A DNA stretch of 64,000 nucleotides. Source: Karalla daura. Lineage: Eukaryota; Chordata; Actinopteri; Chaetodontiformes; Leiognathidae. Positions 26,331 through 38,760 of this stretch are shown here, in pieces (positions within the stretch are counted from its first letter, which is position 1; each line of letters begins with the position of its first letter). The position numbers were made by a program, and so were the translations under genes. A model generated the notes under the pieces. It was not told the origin of the DNA and did no database searches. It saw only the letters and a program-made list of their open reading frames with translations. The stretch is taken from the NCBI GenBank assembly GCA_029224185.1, contig CM055199.1, positions 15,824,267 through 15,888,266 on the forward strand. The letters are read 5' to 3'.

Positions 26331-27659
26331 TGTAAGTGCTACTCTACTCCCTGCTAATAATAGGGCGACAATTTATTGGAATATATCGACTCAACAATGC
26401 TGGTTATGGGATGTTTTATTTTTACATTGTTTCTGCTTTTACTCACTTCCTCCCTCACTGCGCAGCGGTTTTATGACTGCGCGACAGCTTCTCTGGAAAA
26501 CGCTCAGTGTGACAGTCAATTCCATGTTCCCGAAGTAGAATAAAGTCTTTCACATCACAGAGCGCTCCACCGGCTCCACCGGCCACCGAGGTCACGTCCT
26601 CGGTCATATTTCTGGGAATTTCTGGGACGGAGGTTTAGTGACATGAGACTAGATTACTATTTTTTTTCAAGCTCAGTGTTGAGAAATCCCTGAAAGAAAA
26701 AAAAAGGGGTCAAATTAATTTATGTATAAAAAGGGGAATTTTCGTCTTAGTTGCTGGCTACCAGGTGCGATAAGGATAAGGGAGTATTATTTTACGCATC
26801 TTGTCATTGACTCTATGGCAGTTTTGTGGCTACTAAAGGGGAAGGAGAGGAGACCGTATCATATCCGTGGTGCGACTCTGCCAAAAGCAGCACGTAGAGA
26901 GCGATGGGGACCGCTGAGGAGTCACCGGTCTTCCCTCCTCTCCCTCCTCCTCCTCTCTCCTCGGTGTTCTCACCTCCTCTCCCCTGCTGCGAGCCAGCCT
27001 CCCCGTGGGTGAGGTAAAGCACTGGAGGGGAAAACCGGCGGAGAAACGCAACAAATTTGGCAGTGAACCCGACGCCGACCGCTGGGGCGTCTGAGGTGAC
27101 CGACGGGCTCCCACAGCGGGGACCCGGCTTCCCGTTTTTCTCACCTCCAGCTCCGGGGGGGAAGAGAGAAAGCAGCTCGGGATGGAAGGTGTTTGTTACA
27201 GGAAAGAGCAAGGCGGAGAGGGAGGTTTAACTCACTTTTTTTCTTTTTTGTTTCTATAGAGCTCTGGTGAAGATCAAACTCAGCGTAATATGTTTATACA
27301 CATCTTTTTTAGATCCTGCTCCCGGATATCCCCATACGTATAAATAAACAAAACGTTTCCAATGAGCCCTCAGATGCCATTAAAAGCGAGCCAAGCCACA
27401 GAGGACGACAAAAATGCAAATAACATGGACGCATGCATCATTATCCTGGCTAATATCACTTAAAGATGTGGTATTTCTACTTAACATTTTCCTCCCACTG
27501 AGCATTTACTCCACGAAAAGGATCCTGCGTCCGCACAGAGATGCTAGTATTTGTGTTTCCGGGATGATAAAGGGTTATTGACGTGAGCGTAAACACGCGG
27601 TCGCTATAGGCTGCACTTTCCGACGAGGACCGGGGCATCCCAGCGCAGATGTTGGAAAA

Positions 27660-27681
27660 CCCAAACCCAAAACCCAAACCC
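27660..27681 (-). repeat. Telomere-like CCCAAA run with G-quadruplex potential on the minus strand
   Basis: Four CCC blocks separated by 3, 4 and 3 A residues. The complementary strand therefore has four GGG runs with loops of 3-4 T, a canonical quadruplex pattern. Confidence 0.8.
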
Positions 27682-27750
27682 ATACTGAAACGCAGGATCC
27701 TTTACTACTTTATCCCAACAGGCCCAACAACGTCAGAGGTGAAGCCTGCA

Positions 27751-27753
<3 letters not shown>

Positions 27754-27810
<57 letters not shown>
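27754..27810 (+). repeat. GT microsatellite
   Basis: About 28 uninterrupted GT units. Confidence 0.95.
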
Positions 27811-27811
<1 letters not shown>

Positions 27812-28479
27812 TCTCCAGCTGCAGCCCTCAAGTATGTTCAAGCCGTAAAAAGGAAAAAACGCTCTTAATGCTCCTGACTCATTCTAGAGTCACCAGCGCT
27901 TTGTTTGTTTGTTTGTTTGTTTGCTTATTTATTTGTGTGTTTGTTTGTTTATTCATTCATTTTATTGCCAGCGGAAAATTTGTGTCACGTCAACCGGCCC
28001 CGGGGACCCGTGGCGAGGCACCGAGAAGGAGAAAAATGTGGCTCCGGTTAACTCCAACCGTTATTTACCACATCTCCGAAAAACAAAAACTACGGTGGAG
28101 AAACCCGACTGCGTTTCCCCCCATGGTTCCTCTCTTTATTTTTGTTTAAACCTTGTTTGTTTGTGGAGACCAGAGCATCTTTTACAACTCATCCGTAGTA
28201 ATTCGAGCCGTCCGCCGCACAGACAGACCCCTTCTGAATCAACAGGAAGCTCGATTCGACGTGGAATTACAGGTAATGTGACTAAGCGTGCTTTCAAGAG
28301 CTTCCCAGCAGTCATTGACTCCAGGTACATCTGGCATCGTAACAATCTGATTTAGGATCTGCACTTACCCACCAGAGGGGCAGACCGTAACTTTAACAAG
28401 GGGAGGATTAAAACGAGCCCTGCACGTTAATTCACAGATCCCATTCCAGCTCGAGCACCGACGTTAAATTATAAAGCAA

Positions 28480-30720
28480 TATCCTCGCGAGATTCTATAT
28501 TTTCCTCATTGTCAACAGATCCCCACGAATAAAGCCCAAAACCAACACTTTATCTCATTTTGGTTCCAAAAAAAGCACCAACACGGGCACTGAAGTTTAT
28601 TTTGAGTCCGTCCCACATACACGGCCTGCTGCTTTAAATAGGAGTCCATCGAATCCGCAGCTCAAAATAGTCCCCCAAAAATTCAGCATTTGCTGTTTGA
28701 GTAATGTTTGCTACAACCTAAAGTGCCCACTCATTTTTTTTTTTAGAAAATTATTTAAACTTTATTACCTTTTTTTTATTTATTATTTTGACCTGACCTC
28801 AATCCTACAGCAGCAGACAGGTTCGTGTAGAGACGAAATAACAATTTGCTGATCCAGACATTTTCGTGGGGGATTTGGTCACAAAAAAGGGAAATCTGGA
28901 AAAGCGCCGGCCTTATCGTTTCACGGCGTGACGTCTCCTCGCACGTGCATGCCCGGGCGCTCACATGCTTGGCGGTGTGTGCGGTGTGTTGCGTGAGCGT
29001 GCCTGCGTGAGTGTATGTGGGGTAAACTGAATCCCACCCCTGAGCTCTCAGCTCTCAAATCAAGGCCCTGAAAGTAAACAGTGCACTGCCAGAAGACCTT
29101 GTTTATCAAATCTGCAATTGCACTCATAGAGCAAAATGACCTACAATTACAAGCCCAGCTAGAAATTAAGTTTTCAGTCAGCTATCCAGAAAAAGATCAT
29201 AGGATATCCTGCAATAGGGAATTCTTCAGTAGTCTGCCTCTACCTTCTTTTCCTAAAGCGCCACACTGTCACAGGCCGCTCAAGTGACTTTCCTCTCAAA
29301 TACGTGCCTCCGTTTTTTTTTCTTTTTTTCTGTGATACTGTTTAAACGTATGGTGGCCGAGTGCACACTTCGTGGGGCACGTTCGAAGAAATTTTCCTTT
29401 CCAGAGCCGCGCCGCAACAGGTTCGTGCTTCCAACCGCGAGAGCTTTGTTGCCACCGGCCTCGCCGGGATATTCCAACCACTCCTAAAACGTCAACCGTT
29501 CCAGCAAGAGCAATTACATGCCCCTGCCCTGAAAGCAAAGTGGAGAGGTTCTCTCTTTAAACTGTGTAAAATTCCCTCCTAGTTTAATTATGTGGTGCTG
29601 GGTGGAACCTGGAGGCTACTCTCTCCACTCCGCTCCGACATAGGAGCATTTTCCATGGCACAAGCATGCAACATATTGGTTCCCACAGAGAGATCGGAAG
29701 CACGGCGGATCCCAAAAACCTGGGTTACAGCATTCCTGGATCTCTGAGCAGTGTGGTGATCTAATCGCCTGACCACCTACCGCTCCGTGCCAAATCCCAA
29801 GCAGCAGGCCAGACACCCCTGAGAGCAACATCCGACTGCACCATGAAATATTACGTCAGGAGTGAGTCATCGGATGCCGAGGCCTCGCTTAGAACAGCTT
29901 TACATACTCACAAACACAGGAGCTTTACTCAGACTGGATTAAGCCGGAGAATAAACCGTATCGCTGGACGGAAATTTGTCATTTCTGGCAGCGGTGTTAT
30001 TCCGTTTATAAGGTTGCAGTGCGTTTAATAGGGAGTGTTAAAAACCAAAAAGGTTACCTGGAGGGTTTCTTTTTCTCACATGTGGAAGGAAAACAAAAAA
30101 TCAAAAACGTAACAGTCGCAACACTGAATACTTTTAAGCTCTTTTATGGTTTTGCAGTGGGTCGAAGTATTTCGAAACATCTGTTTCATTGGCTTCGACT
30201 GGGGGACGAAGCATCCACCGACGCCCTCAGATCAGCTGCAACTGCACTTCTCCTGCACTGCGACAAACGTGTCCCCTCCATTCTGCATCCAGCTGTTGTC
30301 CGATGTTGACTCTACAAACAAATTCGCTCTGACAAATATTACGAGCTGCAGACCCCGATTTTCATAAACAAATCGGGCTCTCCTGATAAATCATTTCGCG
30401 TTGCTTTTATTAATGTTTTGACGTTCCCAGACAAGCACATAATCCCTCAGTGAGCTGACTTCACAGCATGTGTTACACACAACACGAGCTAGAAATCACG
30501 GACAGTAGTCCCGACCGTGACCAGCGTTGGGCGCGTCATCTGAACCAAGCTTTGCCCGGGGCTGCAACCAATTAGCTCACTGGTGCTGGTGACGAAATTT
30601 CTATTAGCTTGCTTATCAACATTCTTTGGATTAGGATTTTGCACTCCTAAAGCCTTTTTGTCTTGTATACGAAACGTGAATTTAGTTTAAATCACTTGTC
30701 TGATTGCATGGGTATTGTCA
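28480..30720. other. 5' flank, no gene seen
   Basis: Unique sequence with scattered CpG. Overlapping open frames at 29.28-29.58 kb and 30.02-30.37 kb in several frames show no family signature. A tattacgtcaggagtgagtcat stretch near 29850-29870 combines CRE-like and AP-1-like words. Confidence 0.4.
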
Positions 30721-30729
30721 TCCTGCCTT

Positions 30730-30930
30730 AAACTCTACTGAAGTCTTCACAGGGGTCTGCTGATAGCCTATCTCCAGGACAAGAAGGACGAAGGCAGGAA
30801 ATACATCCTGGACTGGTCTCCAGTCCATCACAGAGCACAGACACCGTTCACTCTCAAACTCACACCCAAAGGTCAATTTAGAGTTTCTTAAACATGCATG
30901 TTTTTGGACTGTGGGAGGCAGAACACTTGA
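30730..30930 (-). mobile_element. Degraded interspersed repeat, copy F
   Basis: Inverted 3' body of the family: ggactggtctccagtccatcacag, ctctcaaactcacacccaaagg, catgcatgtttttggactgtggg. Confidence 0.7.
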
Positions 30931-33860
30931 CACAATACAAGGGTCACATTGTTCAGCCTTCATCTACATATTTGCCCTGTTCATAATAAACCAGCTGAGC
31001 CTTCGTCTGTGTGTCCGCCAAGTCATAGAAACTGCAGTTCCTTGCACGGCCACTTGGGCACAGATACAGACACGAGTCGACCCCCTCTGCTGTTTTAAAA
31101 TGCAAAACCTGAATGTTTACGGCCAAAAATGAGAAGATTATTGAGGCCTCTATAGCAAGAATTCATAAATTGTACCTCTAAAATGACGTGCAGTCGATGA
31201 TATTAAGGTCAAGATGACGTACTGTAGCTGCTCTCAGGACATGGCTGGTTCTCCTTGGCCTTGTTCACACTCACACTAGATTATCGAGCATATCAAGTGA
31301 CAACTTAAAGTGGAACAGTATAATTTTTTTCTTTTAGCTTTAGATTTTTACTTGTCAAATATTTTGTTCCCCCCCTTTTTTTTTCCTGTTTCAACACTCG
31401 CCTTCTCCTGTTGCCCATGGTTCGCCCACACAGGGATGTTAGCATATTCCAACTGCTTGGAATTCCTCCCTGCCGTCTTGGGAGCACACTCTGCATTTTA
31501 AAACTTGTTGGACCCTTTCAAGTTTTATTTGAAAGTATGTAATTACATTCTTGAAGGAATAACTGGTCCCTGGAGTGATTTACATGCTGTATTGAATATC
31601 ACGGTGCAGAGAGACACTTCAGATGATAACACAGCTATGGGAAATGGAGATGCAGTGAAAACATAGATCTTCTGGAATATAGAGGTGTGATGGGCTTGGA
31701 GGGAAGGCTGTGCAGACTCTTGTTGATGTCTCACTTGGACTGATCATATGACCCATTTATGGATGAATCAGACACTCATGTTGACATGCATTTTGATGCA
31801 TGGGCCGATTAATAATTTTGACACTTTTTTTTCAGGGTCAGGGTCACTTAAGGTGGTGCATGACTTAAAATCGGATTAGGAAGATTTTGGAAAACACCTT
31901 TATATTATTGTGGCTAGCGAGAGTAGAATATGCAGAGGGCTGGCCGCTGAATAGCAACTTTGTACAGTAACTTCATAACCTGATTTTGAGAATATTACAT
32001 AGTTTGATTGACCCAAAAAGAATTCCAGACATTCAATTTTCTCAAGCTCTGGTCACAGGACTTTGTAGGGCACTGCATCAGAGTCTACCGCATTGCATTT
32101 TATTTAATTACGTTCTATTTTGGTCAATTTCCATCTATTCATGTCTAATCTATTTTTCTCTCAAGCACCAGAACATCACACTTGTGAGGTTTTCTATCAC
32201 AAAGCAGCGCCACCGCTGGAGAATTTATTTGGCTGCCTCTTAGCTTTGGCCTCTTAGGGACTTTGGTGTGGGCAAAGTCAATTCCCCTCTCAGATTAAAG
32301 GAGTGCGCTCAAGTGCCAATCCAAATGGTGATAAAAAAGCTTTTTAATCCATTGAGAAAGTTTCCTGGTCTAACCCCCGCCCCCCCCCCACCACCCCCCC
32401 ACCCCCCAGAGTCCCGGCATCAGGCGTTGCCCCACTCACTCAGGCTGCGTCTGGACAGTGTTGCAGGCCGAGTGTGTCTGCCTGCAGCCTGACAGAGGCG
32501 GAGGAAGGCCTAAAAAAGGCCCCCGCCGCCACTCACTTGACCAGCTCGCCTTTGATAACATCTGGAGGGGTGGGGGGGGCAGGTTTCGCAGCAGCGACAG
32601 CGGGAGACGGAGGGGACATTAAAGTCCAGTCACTCACTTGTCAGGAAGGCGGTCGGCAACGTCGGAAACCTCAATCCCCCACGCCGGAGTGTCACTGATG
32701 ATCTCTCTTTCTAATGGCTCTGATGATATTCCCCCGGCAGGAGTGTTATATGAGATGATGGCTCGGCGGGGCTGCTTTTTATTCCCAACTCAAATCCTTT
32801 TATCTTATCATTCGAATAACTTTGCGTGCTGATAGCCTGCCCCGCTATTCAGGCCAAACCTTTTTGGTAACGCATGTATTTTTGACCGTGGAACAAAAAG
32901 AAAACCTGGCGAAAATCTACGACTTGAACCCTAAACGTTCTTTATAGCATGGAACTCGTGGCGTTTAGATAAACAGCGATGGGCCGGAAAAGACTTGGAC
33001 CTGTCTTTGTTCTGGAGAAAGAGGAGGGAGCAGTTCAGTGGGGGCGTAACGTGAGTTTCGACACAGCTTTCCCCCCGGAAAGGCTCAGACCGATTCAACA
33101 TCCATCCCTCTCCATTTTCTTTGTGTTTACTTCTAGGTTCATGAGTTTACATGCCAATTCCATTACAGGGATTAAAATAGTTTGTCCAATCCTTCCTAAA
33201 ACTCCACTTCCCTTGTCCTTCTCCCTCCCTTAACCCCTCACTCCACTTACAGGGCTTTCAGGTCCCAGGGCCGGGGTTATGGGATTACAGGACAGGCGCT
33301 CGACCGGCCCGAGCACCCCGCACGAGGAACACAAGGCGGCCCGCGCTGAAGAATGTCCCAGCGAGGCGTGCGAGCGTTTCTTCAGGTTGATCAATGGCCG
33401 CGGCGCGTGTCTGCACTAGTGAACACTTGACGGAGCGTCTGAAAGAGAAGAAAGAGAAAATGAAGGTGTGTTGTGACATCGGGCTCGGGGTCTGGGCGGC
33501 CGGGTCACCTTTGAGCTGCTGCTGATTAAGGGCTGGCGTTCACAGGTGAGCGGCTCCGAGCAGGATTTAGTGACACAGGCACAGAGGTGAAATCACCCCG
33601 CACTCCCCGGGAACGTCAAAGCAACAAAAAAAAACACCCCCCCCCCCCCCTCCCCTCAACCCCCACCCCCTCCCTCATTTGGCCACAGGCAAAATGTCAG
33701 AATATTAGTGAGCTCCACGACTTTGCTTTAGCTCAAAGAAAAGGCACGGGGAACTTTCCACATGTCGCTTTTTTTTTTTTTCTTTAAACAAATTACGCAC
33801 ACTCACACGTGAAAAATAAAACAGAAAGGAAAAGAAAGAAGTAGGTGGACGGTGAGAGGA
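30930..33860. other. 5' flank, no gene seen
   Basis: Unique sequence with C-homopolymer-rich tracts at 32381-32407 and 33640-33655, and GC-rich, CpG-bearing parts at 33260-33420. No supported exon. Confidence 0.4.
32540..32830. promoter_or_regulatory. Enhancer-like block with TCF/LEF, E-box and GATA words
   Basis: cctttgat (32549-32556) directly followed by catctg (32559-32564), then ctaatggctctgatgatatt and ttatcttatcattcgaataac. Unique sequence, 6 kb upstream of the inferred bmp4 start. Confidence 0.3.
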
Positions 33861-34495
33861 ATGAAATACTTGGCAGTTTTTATTCAGGTATTTTTACAAC
33901 CTTGCCTCATCTGCACACACAGAGTACCAGACTGTGAGATCAGAGGTTCATGAAAGTCAGACAGTCGCTGTCTGTGGGTCTGAGCCACCCACGCTCCGTA
34001 AGCTGAGGAACTAGAGGGGCTCAGGGGGGGCTAAGCCCGGTCAGCACCTCGGAGGGGACGTCCGCTGCCTATCTCTAAGTGCTCCCAGCCGCCTGGATGG
34101 TGAGACACAGCTGAAGCTTCCTCCTGAAGGTGTGGAAGGAGCTCAGCAAGACACCGAGGCGATCACCAGTGGACAAAGTAAACTATTCCACCTGCAGTGG
34201 AGTGCTACAAACAGAGCACACACAAATGACATTGTAACTCAATAATGACATAGCAAAATAACAAGAGCGTAATATAATAAGACATGTCGGTGTGCAGCTG
34301 ACCCCCCACCCCCCCCCCACAAAAAAAGAAAAAAAATCCAACAGAGACCAAGGACTGTTTCTAAACGAATAAAACGTATTCAAAATTATTTGTCTTGACG
34401 ACAAAAAATACGAGGGTCTGTCACATTGTTTGCATGCTGAATCACTGCACAAGATGAAATCTATTTTTGCTGAGAAATCAGAGTAATCTCATAAT

Positions 34496-34498
<3 letters not shown>

Positions 34499-34585
<87 letters not shown>
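34499..34585 (+). repeat. GA microsatellite, 43 units
   Basis: Eighty-seven uninterrupted bases of GA, a mirror-repeat homopurine tract able to form triplex (H-DNA). Confidence 0.97.
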
Positions 34586-34590
<5 letters not shown>

Positions 34591-34679
34591 TAGTCTATGG
34601 GTCAAAGTCGGGAAATTAAGTCATCAACAGTGAGTCATCATAGAGTGTAAGACATACAGTTAACACAGATCAATGTGTG

Positions 34680-34890
34680 CTTTAGCCTGCTTATCCCCAA
34701 TGCACATACAATTCACCGGGTGTCTAGTCAGGTCTCTAGTACATCACAGGACACACACATACAAACACACACACACACACACTTACACACAATGGTGATT
34801 TCAGAGTCTCCAACTGACTTAAACCTGCATGTTGTTGGACCGTGAGAGGAAATGAACAAGACAACCTGTGCAGACGTAACCTCTCATCTA
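34680..34890 (-). mobile_element. Degraded interspersed repeat, copy G
   Basis: Inverted body split by a CA microsatellite (34751-34790): gcctgcttatcccc, gtctctagtacatcac, then gagtctccaactgacttaaacc and tgttggaccgtgagagg. Confidence 0.6.
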
Positions 34891-35159
34891 TTGCTTGGCC
34901 AAAGTCAATAACAACATTGGTATAGTTCTGTCCATATCTGTCCATAAAACTTCACACGTCACAAGTCTCTTTGTTTTGGTTCTACAGCATGACGTGTGAC
35001 ACTGCAATTACTCAATAGCTATAAAGAAGAGCATGTTATCAAGTCAGTGTTGGAGCGGACGAGATAAACTGATCGACAGCTCCATTTACTCGCGGACAGC
35101 ACTTCATCAATGTGGCAGTAATGTCATGTATGGATGAAAAAATATTGCATTAAGTAGCG

Positions 35160-35560
35160 GTTTCTGGTGTCAGGTGTCACGAGGAGGGACACTTGTTGTT
35201 TCCTGTGAAACCGGAGCTACAGGAATCCTGCAATATCACGCAGTGACGCTGACAAAAAAAAGGAGCGCGTCATGTATTTTTAATGCGCCGGAGCAACGCC
35301 GGGTCATCGGCAATAATTAGTCCCAGTCACTGGAACTTGAAAGTGAAAACGTGACATATGGATACCACAAGAAGGGTTGGAGGTTGGGCCGGAAAATAAA
35401 TTGCGCTCGACGGGGTCACCATCAAAGAGGCGAGACGCGGATGGTTTTCGGTAACTGCGTCACAGAGGAGACAATCGCGGCGTGGGATCCAGCATGGCGA
35501 CTCATGTCGATGGCATGCGCAGGAAGGTGAGGAATAGCGAGAGGCCTGAATCACGGGGAA
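35160..35560. promoter_or_regulatory. Enhancer-like, CpG-bearing block
   Basis: Contains gtgtcaggtgtcacg (T-box-like half sites), atcggcaataattag and several CpG. It also contains an ATG in fair context at 35494 followed by ten codons and a gtgagg donor-like word. I read it as noncoding because no downstream acceptor or family match is visible. Confidence 0.25.
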
Positions 35561-35724
35561 CATCGCAAATGCCACGCACACATAAAAACACGTGAACGCA
35601 CACATGCACGCGAGCACTCTGTTTTAAGACTCGTTGGGCTTGAGAGTTGAGCAATTGAGCGAGCAGCACGTGTAAAACAAATAAAACGAAATAGCAGGGA
35701 CGATTAATGGAAAGATGTTCTCAA

Positions 35725-35863
35725 ATTTAGGGCAATACAGTGGTGGATGGGAAGCACCTGGCTCGAATCAGGTGTGGTGTCCTCCCATAGTCCAAAAACG
35801 TCTCCAATTTGAGACTCTAAACTGCCCCTAAATGTGAGTGTGAAGGTAAATGGTGTGTGCCCG

Positions 35864-35913
<50 letters not shown>

Positions 35914-36008
35914 AGCCCTGTGATGGACTGGCATGTGTGCCGGAGAGATAGGCACCGTCAGACCCCCACGACAACAGTACAAAGCAGGTGAGATAATGGA
36001 TGGATCCT
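35725..36008 (+). mobile_element. Interspersed repeat copy H with internal TC expansion
   Basis: The family body is in + orientation: cagtggtggatgg, ctcgaatcagg, cctcccatagtccaaaaacg, ctctaaactgcccctaaatgtgag, gatggactggc, tggatggatcc. A TC microsatellite (35867-35913) is expanded in the middle. Confidence 0.7.
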
Positions 36009-36239
36009 CTGATCTCAAAGAGATCAAAAGTGCCAACAAAGTAAGTAACGCGATAATGTCAGATTATTCATCCCAGATCTCCTGACGTGCACAGATTACT
36101 GTGCAGTCCAAACCAGCATGTCAAGGTGAGTTTTATCTCAGGGTCGTAGATTTAAAGCATGGACAAATCCCCCCCCACCCCCCATTTATCTTTGTGTTTC
36201 AGTGGTAAATAACGGTGTGCCGGGCATGTCATCCTTCGT

Positions 36240-36545
36240 TAGGACTGCTTTGTGGCGATGGATTTCTGGTTGGAAAACTCAATTGACTTGAATTTGCCTA
36301 AACATTTTCGGTCCAACCTGGCTGATGATATCGCTCCGCTCTCTTGTTGTCTTGTCATTGGGCATGAAATGAGCGAAAATGTCGGAAGAAAACTCAATCA
36401 CTACCTGAGGGTAAATCCTCACGCTATGACAAAGACAGCACTGAGATATGCATCTTATCAGATAGCTAATCCACTTCAGGAGTCGCCGGCCGTTATGAGT
36501 ACGGAAATTTCCAAGAACCTGGACACTTGACAAAGATTGCCCCAT
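36240..36545. promoter_or_regulatory. Unique block open in both directions, enhancer-like
   Basis: Reads without stops for about 90 codons on each strand, yet neither peptide resembles a family and no splice sites frame it. AT-balanced, repeat-free sequence with gatatcgc, gagatatgcatc (POU-like) and cttatcagatagc (double GATA) words fits a noncoding element. It lies 2.1 kb upstream of the bmp4 promoter. Confidence 0.25.
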
Positions 36546-37319
36546 ATTTCACCTCGAGACAATAAAAAAACAGCTCACTTCAAATAAACAGCTGTGGGTA
36601 AACTGCTGACAAACACGGTGAGAAAACGTCTAAGGGAGTACGTTAAAAAGAAGTATTTGATGATAAAAACATATATCTCTCCAACAACTGTACACCAGAG
36701 TTGGTCCATTATCAGTTCTTTAGCGCAGCTTTTGATCTGGTTTCAACAAGATTGAACAGATGATATGATTGCTCTGTTGTGTAATCATGAAATTTTACAG
36801 CCTCTTCCATTACACTGTGGGGCACCAGGTCGAAAGTTTTATGCAGCTTCTTCTTCGTCTGCTTTTGCTATAATATTTGTTAACGATCCAAAGAGATAGA
36901 CAGATAGATAGATAGAAGATTAAATAGTGTGGGTTTTAGTTTCAAAAGAGCTGATATTTCCCTTTAAAGTGTCTGATAATATCATTGTTTTACAATGTGT
37001 ACAATGGGAGTCATGCCAAACATAGAGCAGGACACAGGTGGAGGGATGTTAAATCCCAATGGGCATCAGAACCACTGTGGGGATTCAGATACTGACAAGT
37101 CAAGGCAATGGCTTCTCAGATGTTTTTTTTTGTTAGTTTTTTTCACAAGGAATAACCCTGATTTAACCGGATGGGAAGAAGATTTAGCTCAGGATCCTCT
37201 AAAAATGGACTTTGGAGTTCATGAACAGAGAATCTGTGGAGAGAAAGTGTCTCTCCCGACCTTCAGAGCAGCAACGTTCACATGCATAGGAGTAATCTCC
37301 CTTTTTTTCATGACTTTTT

Positions 37320-38012
37320 CTGGACAGGGCACTTAGGTCAGCCTGCCAAGCTGCTGAACCAGACTGAAGACCACAGGAGAACAAGTCCTGACCCCCTCCG
37401 CTTAGGAACAGCCATATCTGCCTTGACCCTGGAGACTTTTAAATCTTCTTTGAAAACCTATACTTGTTCCTCTTTTTCTCCATGGCTTTTAATTCAGGTT
37501 GAGCCGGTCTCCCAATCTGTGCACATAGTCAGAGGCGTTGTAGTGCTGTTAGCAACTGACCCAAACAGTCAGACCCAAACAATGGGCCAAACGAGGCTGT
37601 CACACTATAGATGGCATTGATCTTATTTCATGAAAAAATGTAATAGTTATGAACATATAAAGACAAAAAAAGGTCCTTTAACTAGTTATTCAACCAACTG
37701 TCAATTCTGACAAAGTGTAATTACTGTTATTGTTAGTAATTCACACCTTTGTGGTTTACATTTGTTTATTACTACAAACTGCTGAATGTAAGATGGCGTT
37801 TTCTCTATGTTCTTATTTCTATGTGTCCAAATGTATGTGCACATCTTTGAATGTATGTGCATGAGAGACTGTTTTTAAATATTTGTTTGTTTGTTTGTTT
37901 GTTTGTTTGTTTGTTTGTTTGTTTGTTTGTTTGTTTGTTTGTGTGAAGCACTTTGGGCAGCTTCCCCTACATGAAACGTGCTATATAACTAAAGTTTGGA
38001 TTGATTGATTTG
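37320..38012 (+). mobile_element. LINE 3' end remnant
   Basis: A decayed coding tail reads LETFKSSLKTYTCSSFSPW, close to the common end of fish non-LTR retrotransposon ORFs (TFKSxLKTxLFxxAF). After it comes a 3' UTR with a TTTG array (37883-37942) and the characteristic end gtgaagcactttgggcagc, tgctatataactaaagttt, ggattgattgatt. The 5' part is missing. Clade is probably L2/CR1-like, but this is from memory of the tail sequence. Confidence 0.6.
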
Positions 38013-38436
38013 GCAAGGAACCAGTTTATTGTGTTCTCAATAAAATATCTCTTAAAGAAAAAAAAAGGTAATTTTATCAAACATTTTCTCAGCATTGGCT
38101 CTAAACATCGATGTTGTGCGCCCTCGTCCTATAATGCAACAGGTATAATTTTATTGTATATCAACTCTGTTATGTTGCTTTTTTGCTGCGTACCTTTGTC
38201 GTGCAGCGCTTTTGGTGTGCTGTATAAGTGAAGGTTGAGTGTGGATGATTTAGAGCACCGGGGCTTTAACTTGTCTTACCTCAACCAGTTTACTGTCTGG
38301 ATCCGAGCATTTAAATGCAAATCCAAAGCGTTGGGCATGTGACCCCGTCGGCTGTTATTCACAGTCAAATTACAAAGTTTCGCATCATGAAAAAGAAAAA
38401 AAAATGCTGCATGCAATGAGCCGCCTTTATTTAAAG

Positions 38437-38590
38437 TGGAGGAGGAGGAGGAGGAGAGAAGGGGGGTTATCCAAGGTGTTTGAGACAGATGAGGGAGGTG
38501 GGGGTCGAGGAGGGGAGGGAGGAGGAGGAGGAGGAGGGGAGGGAGGAGGAGGAGGAGGGAGGACGAGAAGGAGGAGGAGGCTGGGAGGGT
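38437..38590 (+). repeat. GGA-rich homopurine tract upstream of the bmp4 promoter
   Basis: About 150 bases, mostly GGA/GGGA units on the + strand with one 40-base interruption. Has G-quadruplex and triplex potential. Peptides read from it (Glu/Gly or Pro/Ser runs) are artefacts. Confidence 0.85.
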
Positions 38591-38760
38591 AAATTGGGCG
38601 GACACATAAAAACTGCAAGGGGCCATAGATGCTGGATCACTTTGGGAAAAGTCTGCCTGCTCCTCGCACCGGAGACGGATTGGATCCCGGCTGCACAGCT
38701 CCGAGCCCCGGCTAAAAAATAAAGGATTAATGCAGCGTCTCCTTCTCCTCTTCCTCCTCC
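38560..38760 (+). promoter_or_regulatory. bmp4: Putative bmp4 core promoter
   Basis: It lies directly upstream of, and overlapping, the inferred first exon. It contains a GC-box-like ttgggcgg word (38595-38602), a cataaaaa TATA-like word (38605-38612) and a second AT-rich word, ctaaaaaataaag, at 38712-38724. A 150-bp GGA-rich tract abuts it on the 5' side. Mammalian BMP4 promoters are GC-rich and lack a clear TATA box, so the AT words may be incidental. Position is inferred from the exon 1 donor, not from a mapped start. Confidence 0.4.

Larger units (their letters stand above)
26560..28480. other. CpG-rich patch 10-12 kb upstream of bmp4
   Basis: CpG is clearly more frequent here than in the flanks, for example at 27030-27130 and 27520-27640, and again at 27985-28110. 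It is interrupted by a GT microsatellite (27754-27810) and a TTTG array (27901-27950). No open frame resembles a known family. It could be an unmethylated regulatory island or the promoter of a noncoding transcript. I saw no convincing splice pair. Confidence 0.35.

Noticed and set aside
35494..35530. First coding exon beginning MATHVDGMRRK with a gtgagg donor
   Set aside because: Only eleven codons, no acceptor or following exon recognised, and the sequence around it looks like a CpG-bearing noncoding block.
36252..36545. Ninety-two-codon frame, open on both strands
   Set aside because: No recognised motif, no splice context, and openness on both strands suggests composition. Kept only as a noncoding candidate block.
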